Assembly (NCBI GenBank): GCA_025934255.1
Contig: JAICYJ010000011.1
Span: 1 to 64,000 of the forward strand
DNA from: Thermoleophilia bacterium
GTDB lineage: Bacteria; Actinomycetota; Thermoleophilia; Gaiellales; JAICJC01
Length of the DNA: 64,000 nt
Direction: 5' to 3'
The notes under the pieces are model-generated. The model did no database searches. It saw only the letters and a program-made list of their open reading frames with translations, and was not told the origin of the DNA. A program made the translations under genes and the position numbers. Positions 7,683-15,761 of this stretch are shown one piece after another (the stretch's first letter is position 1; each line of letters begins with the position of its first letter).

Positions 7683-9113
7683 CTATAGGCTGATCACGAT
7701 CATCCGCGGCTCGGTCATCTCCTGCACCGCGAACTTCGGCCCCTCGCGCGTGTTGCCCGACTCCTTGACGCCGCCGTACGGCATCTGGTCGGCCCGGTAC
7801 GTGGGCGCCTCGTTCAGCGTGACTCCGCCGAACTCGAGCTCCCGTGCCGCGCGCATCGCCTTGGTGATGTCCTGCGTGAACACCCCCGCCTGCAGCCCGT
7901 AGTCGGTGCCGTTGGCAAGCGCGATCGCCTGCTCCAGGCCCGACACGCGAGCCACGGCCACGACCGGCCCGAACACCTCGTGGCACGCGACCTCCATCTC
8001 CAGCGACACGTCGTCGAGCAACGTCGGGCGCAGCACCCCGTCGTCGCCCACCTCTCCGCCTGACAGCAGCTTGGCACCGCCGGCGACGGCGTCATCCACC
8101 CAGGCCTTGATGCGGTCGCGGTTCTCGCCGTCGATCACCGGCCCCACCTGCGTATCCGGATCCAGCGGATCTCCCACCTTCAGCGCCTGCACCTTCGGCA
8201 CCAGCTTCTCGATCAACGCGTCGTGCGCGGCGTCCTCGACGTAGACCCGCTGAATCGAGATGCAGCTCTGCCCGGCGAACGCGTAGCCGTTGGCGGCGAT
8301 CGCCGTGGCCGCCTTGTCGAGGTCGGCGTCGGCCAGCACGATCAGCGGCGTCGAGTTGCCGAGCTCCAGCGACACCTTCTTCTTGTGGGCACGCTGGCGG
8401 ATGCCCCAGCCCACCTGCGACGAGCCGGTGAAGGTGATCATCTTGACGCGCTCGTCCTCGGTCAGCACGTCGCCGATCTCGCCCGAGCGGCCCACGATCA
8501 CGTTCAGCCAGCCGGCCGGCTGGCCGGCGTCGGCGAACGCGCGCGCCAGCAAGAGCGCCGAGAGCGGCGTCGCCCCGGCCGGCTTCAGCACCACCGCGCA
8601 GCCTGCCGCGAATGCGGGGCCGACCTTGTGGCAGACCAGGTTCAGGGGGAAGTTGAACGGCGAGATCGCGCCGATGATCCCGATCGGCACGCGCAGGATC
8701 AGGCCGGCCTTGCCCTCGCCGGCGGGGTGCGCGTCCATCGGCACCGTCTCGCCGGTCAGCCGCCGCGCCTCGAGCGCCGAGAAGGTGATCGTCTGCACGG
8801 CGCGATCAACCTCGATGCCCGCCGTCGCGATCGGCTTGCCCGCCTCCTGGGCGATGGTGCGCGCGAACTCGTCGCGCCGCTCCGCGAGCAGCGCGGCCAC
8901 CCCGTCCAACACCGACGCGCGCTTGTGCGCCGGCAGCGGGCTCTGCATCGCCCGCTCCGCCGCGTCGATCGCGCGAGTCGCGTCCGCGCCGCCGCCGAAC
9001 GCCACGCGCCCGACCACGCTGCCGTCGTAAGGCGACGTCACGTCCTTCGCCTCGCCGGTCTCGTACCACTCGCCGTCCACGTACAGCTTCTGGATCGTCT
9101 CGGTCATCGCCAT
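7683..9113 (-). CDS. NAD(P)-dependent aldehyde dehydrogenase
   Basis: This 476-residue enzyme of the ALDH superfamily oxidises an aldehyde to the acid. Catalytic residues are in place: Asn154 in SPFNFP, Lys177, Glu250 in LELGNSTP, and nucleophile Cys284 in GQSCISIQ. The GQSC-ISIQR loop and the ELGNSTP variant (usually ELGG) resemble the lactaldehyde/phosphonoacetaldehyde/sulfolactaldehyde dehydrogenase branch, but the substrate is not determinable. It starts 2 bp after the stop of the upstream thiamine-diphosphate enzyme on the same strand. The two are almost certainly cotranscribed and probably act on linked metabolites. Confidence 0.9.
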   Translation of the reverse strand: MAMTETIQKLYVDGEWYETGEAKDVTSPYDGSVVGRVAFGGGADATRAIDAAERAMQSPLPAHKRASVLDGVAALLAERRDEFARTIAQEAGKPIATAGIEVDRAVQTITFSALEARRLTGETVPMDAHPAGEGKAGLILRVPIGIIGAISPFNFPLNLVCHKVGPAFAAGCAVVLKPAGATPLSALLLARAFADAGQPAGWLNVIVGRSGEIGDVLTEDERVKMITFTGSSQVGWGIRQRAHKKKVSLELGNSTPLIVLADADLDKAATAIAANGYAFAGQSCISIQRVYVEDAAHDALIEKLVPKVQALKVGDPLDPDTQVGPVIDGENRDRIKAWVDDAVAGGAKLLSGGEVGDDGVLRPTLLDDVSLEMEVACHEVFGPVVAVARVSGLEQAIALANGTDYGLQAGVFTQDITKAMRAARELEFGGVTLNEAPTYRADQMPYGGVKESGNTREGPKFAVQEMTEPRMIVISL

Positions 9114-9115
9114 TG

Positions 9116-10768
9116 TCAGACTCCCTCTCCGACCTTCACCAGGTCGGCCAGATTCATCGAAAACTTCCTGTTTTCACGGTAATCGATCGGGATCTCCACG
9201 ACCGATGGAATGTCCAGATCGAGCGCACGCCGCAGCGTCGGCACCAGCTCGTCGGCGGACGACACGCGCATGCCCGCGATCCCGAAGCTCTCGGCCAGCA
9301 TCACCAGATCCGGGTTCGTGAACTTGGTGCCCGCCAGGTGGCCGAACTTGCGCTGCTGATGCACCTCGATCACCCCGTACGCGTTGTCCGACCAGACGAT
9401 GTTCACGATCGCCAGCCCCAGCCGCTTGGCCGTCTCCAGCTCCTGCACGTTCATCAGGAACCCGCCGTCGCCGGAGATCGTGACCACCCGCCGGTCCTTC
9501 GGCAGCACCATCCTGGCGGCCACGGCGGCCGGCAGCGCGAATCCCATCGCCGCCGCGCCGTTGGAGATCAGCACCGTGTTCGGCTCGTGGGCCGGCCACA
9601 GGCGCGAGATCCACAACTTGTGAGCGCCCACATCCGAGATCAGCAGGTCGCTCGGCCCCATCAGCTCGCGCAGGTCGCGCAGCGCCCGCTGCGGCTTGAT
9701 CGGGAACCCGTCGTCGGAGTGCGACTCCAGCGCGTCGCGGATCATCTGGTTGAACGGCGGTGTCACCACCCGGGCCGGTGGCTTGTCGGAGACCAGGTTT
9801 CCCAGGTGCGTGAGGATGTGCGAGATGTCGCCGGTCAGCTCGACGTCGGGCACGTAGTGCGCGTCGCTCTCGGCCGGCGTCGTGTCGATGCAGATCACGC
9901 GGCGGTCGCGGTTCGGGTTCCAGTTCACCGGCGACCACTCGACCAGGTCGTAGCCGACGCAGACGACCAGGTCGGACTGGCCCATGAACCCGCGCGGGTA
10001 GTCCTGGGCGCGCAGGCCGGCCGTGAACAGCGCGTGCTCGTCGTCGGCGTCGATCACGCCCTTGCCCATGAAGGTGGTGATCACGCCCAGCCCGGTCTGC
10101 TGCACGAACCGCCGCAGCGCGGGTGAGGCGTTCTGGCGGGCGATGCCGTTGCCGGCCAGCACCACCGGCCGCTCGGCCGCCTGCAGCAGCTCGGCGGCGC
10201 GGTGCAGCTCGGCCGCGACCGGCTCCACCAGCGCCGGCGGGCGCCGCGGCACCGGGTCGGCGGCAAGCGGCAGCTCCATCACGTCGGCCGGCAGCTCCAG
10301 GTGTGTGGCGCCCGGCTTCTCGCGCTCGGCCACCGCGAACGCCTTGCGCACGGCCTCCGGGATGATGTCCGGGTCGTGGACGCGGGCGTTCCACTTCGTC
10401 ACCGGCTTCATCATGCGCACCACGTCGATGTACTGGTGGCTCTCCTTGTGCATCTCCGAGAGGTCGGTCTGGCCGGTCAGGGCGACCACCGGGGCACGGT
10501 CGAGGAACGCGTCGGCCATGCCCGTCACGAGGTTGGTGGCGCCCGGCCCGAGCGTGCCGAGGCAGACGCCGGCGCGCCCGGTCAGCCGTCCGTAGGCGTC
10601 GGCCATGAAGGCGCCGCCCTGCTCGTGGCGTACCGGTACGAACTCGATCGAGGAGGAGCGGTCGAGCGCCTCGTTGAGGTCGAGCGTCTCCTCGCCGGGG
10701 ATGCCGAACACGTGGCGCACACCCTCGTTCTCGAGGCATCTGACGAAGACTTCGGCCGCCGTTTCCAT
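9116..10768 (-). CDS. Acetolactate-synthase-like thiamine diphosphate enzyme
   Basis: This 550-residue TPP enzyme has all three domains: Pyr (1-165), central (185-320) and PP (360-540). The activating glutamate is Glu49 (VRHEQGGAFMADAYGR). The TPP/Mg motif is GDGGFLMNVQELETA, about residues 435-450, with SDNAYG following. Overall pattern fits acetolactate synthase large subunit or its catabolic AlsS-like relatives. There is no small regulatory subunit nearby, and the partner gene encodes an aldehyde dehydrogenase. A role outside branched-chain amino-acid synthesis is therefore likely. Other members of the superfamily (benzaldehyde lyase, sulfoacetaldehyde acetyltransferase) cannot be fully excluded. 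Confidence 0.85.
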   Translation of the reverse strand: METAAEVFVRCLENEGVRHVFGIPGEETLDLNEALDRSSSIEFVPVRHEQGGAFMADAYGRLTGRAGVCLGTLGPGATNLVTGMADAFLDRAPVVALTGQTDLSEMHKESHQYIDVVRMMKPVTKWNARVHDPDIIPEAVRKAFAVAEREKPGATHLELPADVMELPLAADPVPRRPPALVEPVAAELHRAAELLQAAERPVVLAGNGIARQNASPALRRFVQQTGLGVITTFMGKGVIDADDEHALFTAGLRAQDYPRGFMGQSDLVVCVGYDLVEWSPVNWNPNRDRRVICIDTTPAESDAHYVPDVELTGDISHILTHLGNLVSDKPPARVVTPPFNQMIRDALESHSDDGFPIKPQRALRDLRELMGPSDLLISDVGAHKLWISRLWPAHEPNTVLISNGAAAMGFALPAAVAARMVLPKDRRVVTISGDGGFLMNVQELETAKRLGLAIVNIVWSDNAYGVIEVHQQRKFGHLAGTKFTNPDLVMLAESFGIAGMRVSSADELVPTLRRALDLDIPSVVEIPIDYRENRKFSMNLADLVKVGEGV

Positions 10769-10777
10769 AGCACCGGC

Positions 10778-10783
10778 AGTGTA
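10778..10783 (-). promoter_or_regulatory. -10 box TACACT before the TPP-enzyme operon
   Basis: TACACT on the minus strand ends 9 nt before ATG 10768, giving a predicted leader of 2-3 nt at most. Confidence 0.4.
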
Positions 10784-10830
10784 TCGGTGGCGGAACGGCG
10801 GGCGTGCCGCCGCACCTCAGCGAAGCGGCG

Positions 10831-11853
10831 CTAGCGGATGTGGAAGCACTTGTCGGCGGACGAACCCGCCAGGATCTGCTGCTCGGTGTCCAGCTGGGAG
10901 TCGAGCAGCGCGTCGAACGGCTGCCGGCCCGAGCCGGTGATCGTGAAGTCGGCCAGGCCGCCGCGGGTCTGCACGGGCGACTGCGAGTAGTTGCCCGGCG
11001 GCGGCCCCTTCCAGCGCACGATCGGCGTCACCCCGGGGCCGTCCACGGTCGCGCGGTACTTCTCCCCGTAGCCGCTGGCGTTGTGGCGGCCGAAGCGGTT
11101 GGCCCACAGCGTGTCGCAGAAGCCGCCGTCGCTGGGCCGGTGCACCAGGAAGCTGTTCTCGCGGCGCCAGCCCTTGCCCCACTTGGGCGGGTTGTAGGTG
11201 TCCACGAAGACGAGCCGGCCGAAGCTGTCGGTGGGCGCGCCGGTTCTCGTGTTGGAGAACCCATAGGTACCGACGCCCTTGTAGGTGGCGCGGCCGAACA
11301 GCTTGTCCAGGTGTGGGTACTGCGAGGTCGCCTGCGTCCAGTTCCACTTCAGCCAGAGCTGGGCGAGCGGGCCCTTCCAGTGTGAGATGTGCAGCTCGCG
11401 CTTGCCCTGCTGCGGCGACAGGCAGCACTTGTAGCCGCCGTTCGGCATCAGGCGCTTCCAGCTCTGCAGCGCCCAGTGAGAGCCGTCCGGCATCGTGCAG
11501 ACCTTCACGGTCAGGGTGAGCCCGCTGCCCTTCCAGGGTGTGCACGCGTTCTTGACGCGCCGCCAGTAGCCGGAGCCCCAGGGGCTGACGCTGCCACCCG
11601 AGTAGTCGACGTGGAACTTGACCTGGCTATCGGGATGCGCCGGATCGGGGGGCTTGGCGTTGATCGCGCCCCACACCAGCACGTGGCGCGTGATGCCCTT
11701 GGCGCGGTAGCTGATCACCGCCCGGTTCTTGGCGTTCACCTTGAGGGTGATGTGCGTTGCGTTGCGGACGATCAGCTTGCTGGCTCCGGCGACCGCGGGG
11801 GCGACCAGCGCCGCTGTTAACACCACCAGCAGCAGGACTGTGAATCGTCGCAT
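10831..11853 (-). CDS. Large secreted protein of unknown function
   Basis: This is a 340-residue exported protein with a signal peptide MRRFTVLLLVVLTAALVAP and an AVAGA-S cleavage region. The mature part is rich in Trp, Gly, Lys and aromatic residues, with six or more cysteines in scattered pairs (ACTPW, VCTMPD, KCCLSP, FCDTLW, KCFHIR), suggesting disulfides in an extracellular all-beta protein. I recognise no family. ATG 11853 is chosen because the signal peptide begins there and a GATACA box ends 7 nt upstream. A longer frame to 12042 would put arginine-rich sequence ahead of the signal peptide and is rejected. Confidence 0.7.
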   Translation of the reverse strand: MRRFTVLLLVVLTAALVAPAVAGASKLIVRNATHITLKVNAKNRAVISYRAKGITRHVLVWGAINAKPPDPAHPDSQVKFHVDYSGGSVSPWGSGYWRRVKNACTPWKGSGLTLTVKVCTMPDGSHWALQSWKRLMPNGGYKCCLSPQQGKRELHISHWKGPLAQLWLKWNWTQATSQYPHLDKLFGRATYKGVGTYGFSNTRTGAPTDSFGRLVFVDTYNPPKWGKGWRRENSFLVHRPSDGGFCDTLWANRFGRHNASGYGEKYRATVDGPGVTPIVRWKGPPPGNYSQSPVQTRGGLADFTITGSGRQPFDALLDSQLDTEQQILAGSSADKCFHIR

Positions 11854-11860
11854 CTGTCTT

Positions 11861-11866
11861 TGTATC
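11861..11866 (-). promoter_or_regulatory. -10-like GATACA 7 nt before the secreted-protein ATG
   Basis: On the minus strand GATACA ends 7 nt before ATG 11853, again consistent with a leaderless transcript. The match to TANNNT is imperfect. Confidence 0.35.
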
Positions 11867-11957
11867 GGCAGGTCGGTGCTGATCTGACACCCCGCGCGGG
11901 CTCGCGGCGGCCGCCCGTACGGTAGCCCACGTGATCGCCGGCACTCTCTCGCGGGTG

Positions 11958-11991
11958 TTTCGTGACAGGCGCCGCCTTGTTCCGTGACGGG
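11958..11991 (+). promoter_or_regulatory. Paired CGTGAC direct repeats upstream of the pilin gene
   Basis: TTTCGTGACAGG (11958-11969) and TTCCGTGACGGG (11980-11991) are direct repeats 22 bp apart, two helical turns, and about 55 bp upstream of the pilin ATG. The second differs by one base from the motif upstream of the response regulator gene at 17883-17894. Direct repeats at 11 or 22 bp are typical of OmpR-family binding. Confidence 0.5.
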
Positions 11992-12044
11992 CGCTCGCGG
12001 CAGGCTGGGCCGGTCATCACGAACGCCCGCAAGGAGGGTCATCC

Positions 12045-12284
12045 ATGTCTCATCGCACCGCCGCCTGGCTGGTCACAGGCTCCCATCACCTGGCCGAGCG
12101 CGTCCGCCGCGCCGACGCCGAGCAGGGCCAGGGCACGGTCGAGTACGCCGGCCTGGCCATGGCGATCGGCGTGCTGCTGCTCGCCGTCGGCTCGTACCTC
12201 GGCGGGAAGGATCACGGCATCGGCAGCGTTGTCACGGCTGCCATCAAGACCGCCGTTGAGCACGCCACCGGAGGCGCCAAGTAG
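12045..12284 (+). CDS. Flp-type pilin-like protein
   Basis: This 79-residue protein has a class III (type IV pilin-like) leader: a charged N-terminal 27 residues, then GQGTVEYAGLAMAIGVLLLAVGSYL near residues 28-52. This contains the prepilin-peptidase-style Gly, the conserved Glu at position +5 region and the hydrophobic assembly helix. The short C-terminal tail is typical of Flp subunits assembled by Tad machinery, which is encoded 6 kb away (18-24.7 kb). AAGGAGGG upstream supports ATG 12045. The leader before the cleavage site is longer than usual for Flp. It is followed by two GC-rich hairpins, so it is probably a monocistronic, highly expressed transcript. Confidence 0.78.
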   Translation: MSHRTAAWLVTGSHHLAERVRRADAEQGQGTVEYAGLAMAIGVLLLAVGSYLGGKDHGIGSVVTAAIKTAVEHATGGAK

Positions 12285-12344
12285 GGCGGGTCTGTGAGCC
12301 CGCCCTTGGGGTGGCGGCGGTGCCACCGGGCGCGCCGCCACCCC
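12284..12344 (+). terminator. Two tandem GC-rich hairpins after the pilin gene
   Basis: GGGCGGG (12284-12290) pairs with 12299-12305. GGGGTGGCGGCG (12308-12319) pairs perfectly with 12333-12344 around a 13-nt loop. Double hairpins without a U-tract immediately after a pilin stop codon suggest strong termination and 3' stabilisation of the message. Confidence 0.65.
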
Positions 12345-12378
12345 GGCCACGAAGGCGCGTTGACGACGATGGTCTCAA

Positions 12379-12633
12379 TCAAAGGACCGTGGCGTACACC
12401 TCATAGCGTTGCGCCCCCGTCGGCTTGGGCCGATTCCGCTCCGGATCCGTCGCGCGCCGCTCTGCGACAGCGGCAAACAGCGCCTCCGCGCTGGCCTCAT
12501 CGTCGAAGAGCATCACCGACAAGCGCCGGTGGCTCTCGCGGTCGACTAACCAGATTCCGCGCACACCGGGAGTTCCGTCGGCGGCAGGCACCACCTCTTC
12601 AAGGACGTGCGAGATGCCGTCCGTCCAGGTCAC
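12379..12633 (-). CDS. Small hypothetical protein, possible dimeric alpha-beta barrel
   Basis: This 84-residue protein has a GTG start. The pattern of strand (IWLVDRESHRRLSVMLFDDEASAEALFAAVAER) followed by a C-terminal YEVYATVL strand resembles small dimeric alpha-beta barrel (ABM-like) proteins, which often have no known ligand. No catalytic residue is identifiable. It lies alone between the pilin terminators and the next small gene on the same strand. Reality of the gene is supported by coherent amino-acid composition rather than by motifs. Confidence 0.55.
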   Translation of the reverse strand: MTWTDGISHVLEEVVPAADGTPGVRGIWLVDRESHRRLSVMLFDDEASAEALFAAVAERRATDPERNRPKPTGAQRYEVYATVL

Positions 12634-12686
12634 TCGGCGCGTCCTCGAAGCTGATCACCTGACAGTACGTGGATCCTCCTAGGCGG

Positions 12687-12953
12687 CTACGGCAGCGAGC
12701 TGACCGCCTCGCTACCAGCGGTCGTCAGCGCCGCTGCGCGGTCGGCGCCGGAGCCGCTGTACTCCACCAGGCCGAGATGCACGAGGTGGTCGACGTTCTC
12801 GGCCACCGACCGGTGCAGCTCGTCGGAGTCGTGGCCCTCGGCCGAGTGCCGCCCCTCGCCGGCGATCGCCGTCGCGATCTCGGTGACGGACGCGCTGCCG
12901 CCGCTGAGCTGCCGGAGAATGTCGTCCTGGTACGGGAAACGGTTGATGCTCAT
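12687..12953 (-). CDS. Small putative winged-helix protein
   Basis: This 88-residue protein looks like a minimal winged helix: an N-terminal helix (YQDDILRQLSGGSASVTEIATAIAG), a second helical block (ELHRSVAENVDHLVHLGLVEYSG) and a short wing (AAALTTAGSEAV). That arrangement is common to small MarR/ArsR-like regulators. No effector domain or metal site is present. GAGAGGAG sits a few bases before ATG 12953. A TAGGCT -10-like box lies further upstream. The target is unknown. Confidence 0.6.
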   Translation of the reverse strand: MSINRFPYQDDILRQLSGGSASVTEIATAIAGEGRHSAEGHDSDELHRSVAENVDHLVHLGLVEYSGSGADRAAALTTAGSEAVSSLP

Positions 12954-13016
12954 GCCGTGGCTCCTCTCGCCTGGGAATGCCCAAGCCTACACCCTGCGAA
13001 TCGCGCGCAGCGGCCG

Positions 13017-13559
13017 TCAATCAGGCAGCAAACCCGGCCGGTAGCCAGTGTACGTCGGCTCCGGGAAGCGGGCGTATGCGATCCGCTCGTCGGTGGTCTC
13101 CTGGTCGACGCCGGCGTCGTGCCGACGGGCCGCGGCGTCCACCGTGTAGGCACCCCAGTTCGGCCCGGTCGACTCACCGCGGGCGCCGATACACAGCACG
13201 ACCAGGGGCCCGCTACCGGCCGCCACGATCACGTGCTCGGTGCCGGCCGGGCAGTGCACGAAATCCCACCGCCGCAGCGGCCGCTCCTGGCCCTCGATCA
13301 CGAGCACTCCCTCGCCCGCGAGCACCAGGAAGTCCTCCTGGTCAGCCTCCCAGTGGTACATCGCCATCGGCTCGCCGGGTGCCAGCGTCTGGATGTTGAT
13401 CCCGACCTGGGTGAAGTCCGAGTCGCCCTCGAGGTCGCAGTAGGCCCCGCGCCCGGGCCGCTCGCGCCATCGCGCCTCGGCCGCGTTCACGACGAACCAG
13501 CCGTCGCTCGCGGCGACGAGCCCGTGCTCGGTCGCTTGGAGAGGCTGCTCGGGAACCAT
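13017..13559 (-). CDS. Cupin-domain protein
   Basis: This 180-residue single-domain cupin has its two motifs visible: PGEPMAMYHWEADQEDFLVLAGEGVLVIEG (residues 61-90, including a His and two acidic residues that can bind metal) and RRWDFVHCPAGTEHVIVAAG (97-115). Cupins of this type include sugar-binding, dioxygenase and isomerase proteins, and sequence alone does not decide which. ATG 13559 is chosen because the upstream frame runs antisense through the dodecin gene. It begins 2 bp after the dodecin stop and is probably cotranscribed with it. Confidence 0.82.
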   Translation of the reverse strand: MVPEQPLQATEHGLVAASDGWFVVNAAEARWRERPGRGAYCDLEGDSDFTQVGINIQTLAPGEPMAMYHWEADQEDFLVLAGEGVLVIEGQERPLRRWDFVHCPAGTEHVIVAAGSGPLVVLCIGARGESTGPNWGAYTVDAAARRHDAGVDQETTDERIAYARFPEPTYTGYRPGLLPD

Positions 13560-13561
13560 CG

Positions 13562-13768
13562 CTAGCGCGGCTCGACCGGGAACTGCATCTTGACCAGCAC
13601 GTCCCAGCGGCTGACCTGGCCGTCGGTCACCTCGCAGGTGGTGGAGACGACCTCGATCGTGCGGATCCCGCGCACCGAGCGGGCGGCGGCCGTGAGCGCC
13701 TGGCGGACGGCGTCGTCGGAGCTCTCGGTGGAGCTTCCGATCACCTCGATCACCTTCGTCACAGCCAT
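13562..13768 (-). CDS. Dodecin (flavin-binding protein)
   Basis: This 68-residue protein has a full-length match to dodecin: MAVTKVIEVIGSSTESSDDAVRQAL, AAARSVRGIRTIEVVSTTCEV and the WDVLVKMQF strand. Dodecins form hollow dodecamers that store or buffer FMN/riboflavin or FAD. The central Trp (SRWDV) that stacks on the isoalloxazine ring is present. GGAGG upstream of ATG 13768 supports the start. It is the first gene of a two-gene unit with a cupin, divergent from the dehydrogenase at 13831. Confidence 0.93.
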   Translation of the reverse strand: MAVTKVIEVIGSSTESSDDAVRQALTAAARSVRGIRTIEVVSTTCEVTDGQVSRWDVLVKMQFPVEPR

Positions 13769-13830
13769 GCGCCGACCTCCGCTGCCAACCGCTGATACCG
13801 TTGCCGGTCTGTCTGGTGGGGAGGATAGCG

Positions 13831-14736
13831 ATGCGGGTGCTGATCATGCAGGAGGTGTCGCCGGCGGGCCTGGCCGAGCTTGAGGGCCACGAGCTGGTGC
13901 GCGGCAGCGACCCGTCCGGCTGTGACGGGGTCGTCTGCTACCTGATCGACCGCATCGACGAGGCCTTCCTGGCCACGCCCGGCCTGCGCGGCCTCGCCAC
14001 CGTCTCGGTCGGGCTCGACCACATCGATCTGGCCGCCGCGGAGCGGCACCGGATCCCGATCGCCTACACGCCGGACGTGCTGACCGAGGCCACCGCCGAC
14101 CTCACCTTCGCGCTGCTGCTGGGCGCGGCGCGGAGGCTGGGGCAGAGCGAGCGCTACCTGCGCGCCGGCCGCTGGCAGTCGTGGAGCTTCGACCTGTTGC
14201 TGGGCACCGACGTGCACGGAAAGACGCTCGGCATCATCGGCCCCGGCCGCATCGGCCGCGCCGTCGCCCGCCGCGCCGACGGCTTCTCCATGCGCGTCCT
14301 GTTCGCCGGACGCGACCGCTCCGAGCTGGAGCGGGTGCTGGCCGAGTCCGACTTCGTGGTGGTGACCGTGCCCCTGTCGGAGTCCACCCGCCACCTGATC
14401 GGCGCGGCGGAGCTGGCGCGCATGAAGCAGGGCGCGATCCTGGTCAACACCAGCCGCGGTCCGGTCGTCGACGAGGCCGCCCTCGCCGAGTCCCTCGCCT
14501 CCGGCCACCTGGGTGGCGCCGGACTGGACGTGTTCGAGAACGAGCCCCACGTGCACCCGGCCCTGCTCGCGTGCGAGAATGCGCTGATGGTGCCGCACAT
14601 CGCATCGGCCACGCGCGAGACGCGCGACGGCATGGCCCGGCTGGCCTGCCGCGGGCTGGCCCAGATCCTGCGCGGCGAGCGGCCCCCGAACCTGGCCAAC
14701 CCGCAGGTGTGGCCGGTCGAGGCGGAGTCGCGATGA
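13831..14736 (+). CDS. D-isomer-specific 2-hydroxyacid dehydrogenase
   Basis: This 301-residue NAD(P)-dependent enzyme interconverts a D-2-hydroxyacid and its 2-oxoacid; glyoxylate/hydroxypyruvate reductase or phosphoglycerate-dehydrogenase-like activity is likely. The Rossmann motif is GPGRIG at 137-142. The catalytic triad is Arg209 (NTSRGP), Glu238 (FENEP) and His256 (VPHIASA). The N-terminal half is shorter than in many family members. ATG 13831 follows GGGAGG; an upstream in-frame ATG at 13801 lacks such a site. The stop overlaps the RidA start by 4 bp, so the two are coupled. Substrate is unresolved. Confidence 0.88.
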   Translation: MRVLIMQEVSPAGLAELEGHELVRGSDPSGCDGVVCYLIDRIDEAFLATPGLRGLATVSVGLDHIDLAAAERHRIPIAYTPDVLTEATADLTFALLLGAARRLGQSERYLRAGRWQSWSFDLLLGTDVHGKTLGIIGPGRIGRAVARRADGFSMRVLFAGRDRSELERVLAESDFVVVTVPLSESTRHLIGAAELARMKQGAILVNTSRGPVVDEAALAESLASGHLGGAGLDVFENEPHVHPALLACENALMVPHIASATRETRDGMARLACRGLAQILRGERPPNLANPQVWPVEAESR

Positions 14737-15110
14737 GCCGCGAGCCGGTCGTCGTCGACGCCAGCGCGCTCGGCCCGTACTCGCCGGCCGTGGCGGCCGA
14801 GGGCCGCTTCGTGTACGTCGCCGGCCCGGGCCCGCTGCGCGACGACGACTACACGGCTGACACTGTGGCGGCCGAGACGCGCCTGGCGCTCGAGAACGTG
14901 TTCCGGATCCTGGCGGCGGCCGGCGCGGGTCCGGCGGACGTGGTTCGCTGCGGCGTCTACCTGGTCGACATCGGCGACTTCGACGAGATGAACGCCGTCT
15001 ACGCCGAGGCCTTCCCGACGCCGCGGCCGGCGCGGACGACCATCCAGGTGGCAGGACTGCCGGGCGGCATCAAGGTCGAGATCGACTGCGTGGCGGTGCT
15101 GCCGGGTTAG
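14733..15110 (+). CDS. RidA-family enamine/imine deaminase
   Basis: This 125-residue YjgF/YER057c/UK114-fold protein has its family pattern visible: GPYSPAVAAEGRFVYVAG, the ENVFRILAAAGAGPADVVRCGVYL segment and the C-terminal PARTTIQVAGLPGGIKVEIDCVAVL with the conserved Arg that binds the carboxylate of 2-aminoacrylate-type intermediates. It hydrolyses reactive enamines to ketoacids and ammonia, which fits its coupling to a 2-oxoacid-reducing enzyme. Its ATG overlaps the upstream stop (ATGA). The 3' end overlaps the converging gene by 4 bp. Confidence 0.92.
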   Translation: MSREPVVVDASALGPYSPAVAAEGRFVYVAGPGPLRDDDYTADTVAAETRLALENVFRILAAAGAGPADVVRCGVYLVDIGDFDEMNAVYAEAFPTPRPARTTIQVAGLPGGIKVEIDCVAVLPG

Positions 15111-15691
15111 CTGGCTTCCGGCGGGTCGTCGCTGGTCGGCTGGAACAGGTCGCGGACGCCGCTTCGCTGCGGCCGCTCGACCGTCACCTGCAGCGGCTGG
15201 TCGAGCTTCTCGATCACGCCGTCGACGCCGCCGCCGACCTGCTCCACCATCGCCGCCAGCGTGGCGATGTCCTGGCGCAGCGCGGCCATCCCGGTCGAGA
15301 TCAGGTCGACCACCAGCTCCAGGTCCTCGACGCGGCCGAGCCGCTCGGCCAGCAGGTCCAGGTTGACCTGCTCGACCTGTCGCGACAGCCCGCGCAGGAG
15401 CTCTCGCAGCTCGTCGGCGCGGCGCGCGTCGGAGTGCTCCGACATGGCCCGCTCGACCGCCCGTTCCACCTTCGCCGGCAGGCTCTCCTCGAGCGAGGCC
15501 GCGGTCGTGCGCAGCTCGTCCACGTGCGTCTCGGCGCGGGCCAGGATGGTGCGCAGATCCGGCATCGCGGGGCGCGCCTCCGCCACCACATCGGGCGCCG
15601 GCTGGTCGCCGCGGGCACGGGTTCGCAGCTCCTGGATTCGGCGGTAGAGCTGTGCCTCCGCCTCTTCCATCGGGGTGCGACCGGTCTCCAT
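15107..15691 (-). CDS. Coiled-coil hypothetical protein
   Basis: This is a 194-residue soluble, strongly charged and almost entirely helical protein. Several stretches have heptad character (for example residues 45-85 and 95-155), so a coiled-coil dimer is likely. No known domain is recognised. ATG 15691 is favoured because a TAGAAT -10 box (15704 to 15699 on the minus strand) ends exactly 7 nt upstream; ATG 15670 is the alternative. It faces the FHA gene across 70 bp. Structural or scaffold roles are possible but unproven. Confidence 0.72.
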   Translation of the reverse strand: METGRTPMEEAEAQLYRRIQELRTRARGDQPAPDVVAEARPAMPDLRTILARAETHVDELRTTAASLEESLPAKVERAVERAMSEHSDARRADELRELLRGLSRQVEQVNLDLLAERLGRVEDLELVVDLISTGMAALRQDIATLAAMVEQVGGGVDGVIEKLDQPLQVTVERPQRSGVRDLFQPTSDDPPEAS

Positions 15692-15698
15692 CAGCCAG

Positions 15699-15704
15699 AT
15701 TCTA
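15699..15704 (-). promoter_or_regulatory. -10 box TAGAAT before the coiled-coil gene
   Basis: TAGAAT on the minus strand ends 7 nt before ATG 15691, matching the leaderless spacing seen elsewhere in the window. Confidence 0.45.
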
Positions 15705-15728
15705 CTCGGCGGCGTCCGCGGCCGCTGG

Positions 15729-15734
15729 TACGCT
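15729..15734 (+). promoter_or_regulatory. -10-like TACGCT upstream of the FHA gene
   Basis: TACGCT lies 27 nt upstream of ATG 15762. Unlike its divergent neighbour, this gene has a normal short leader with a GGAGG ribosome-binding site at 15751-15755. Confidence 0.35.
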
Positions 15735-15761
15735 CGAACAGCCGTCCCAGGGAGGTCACTG

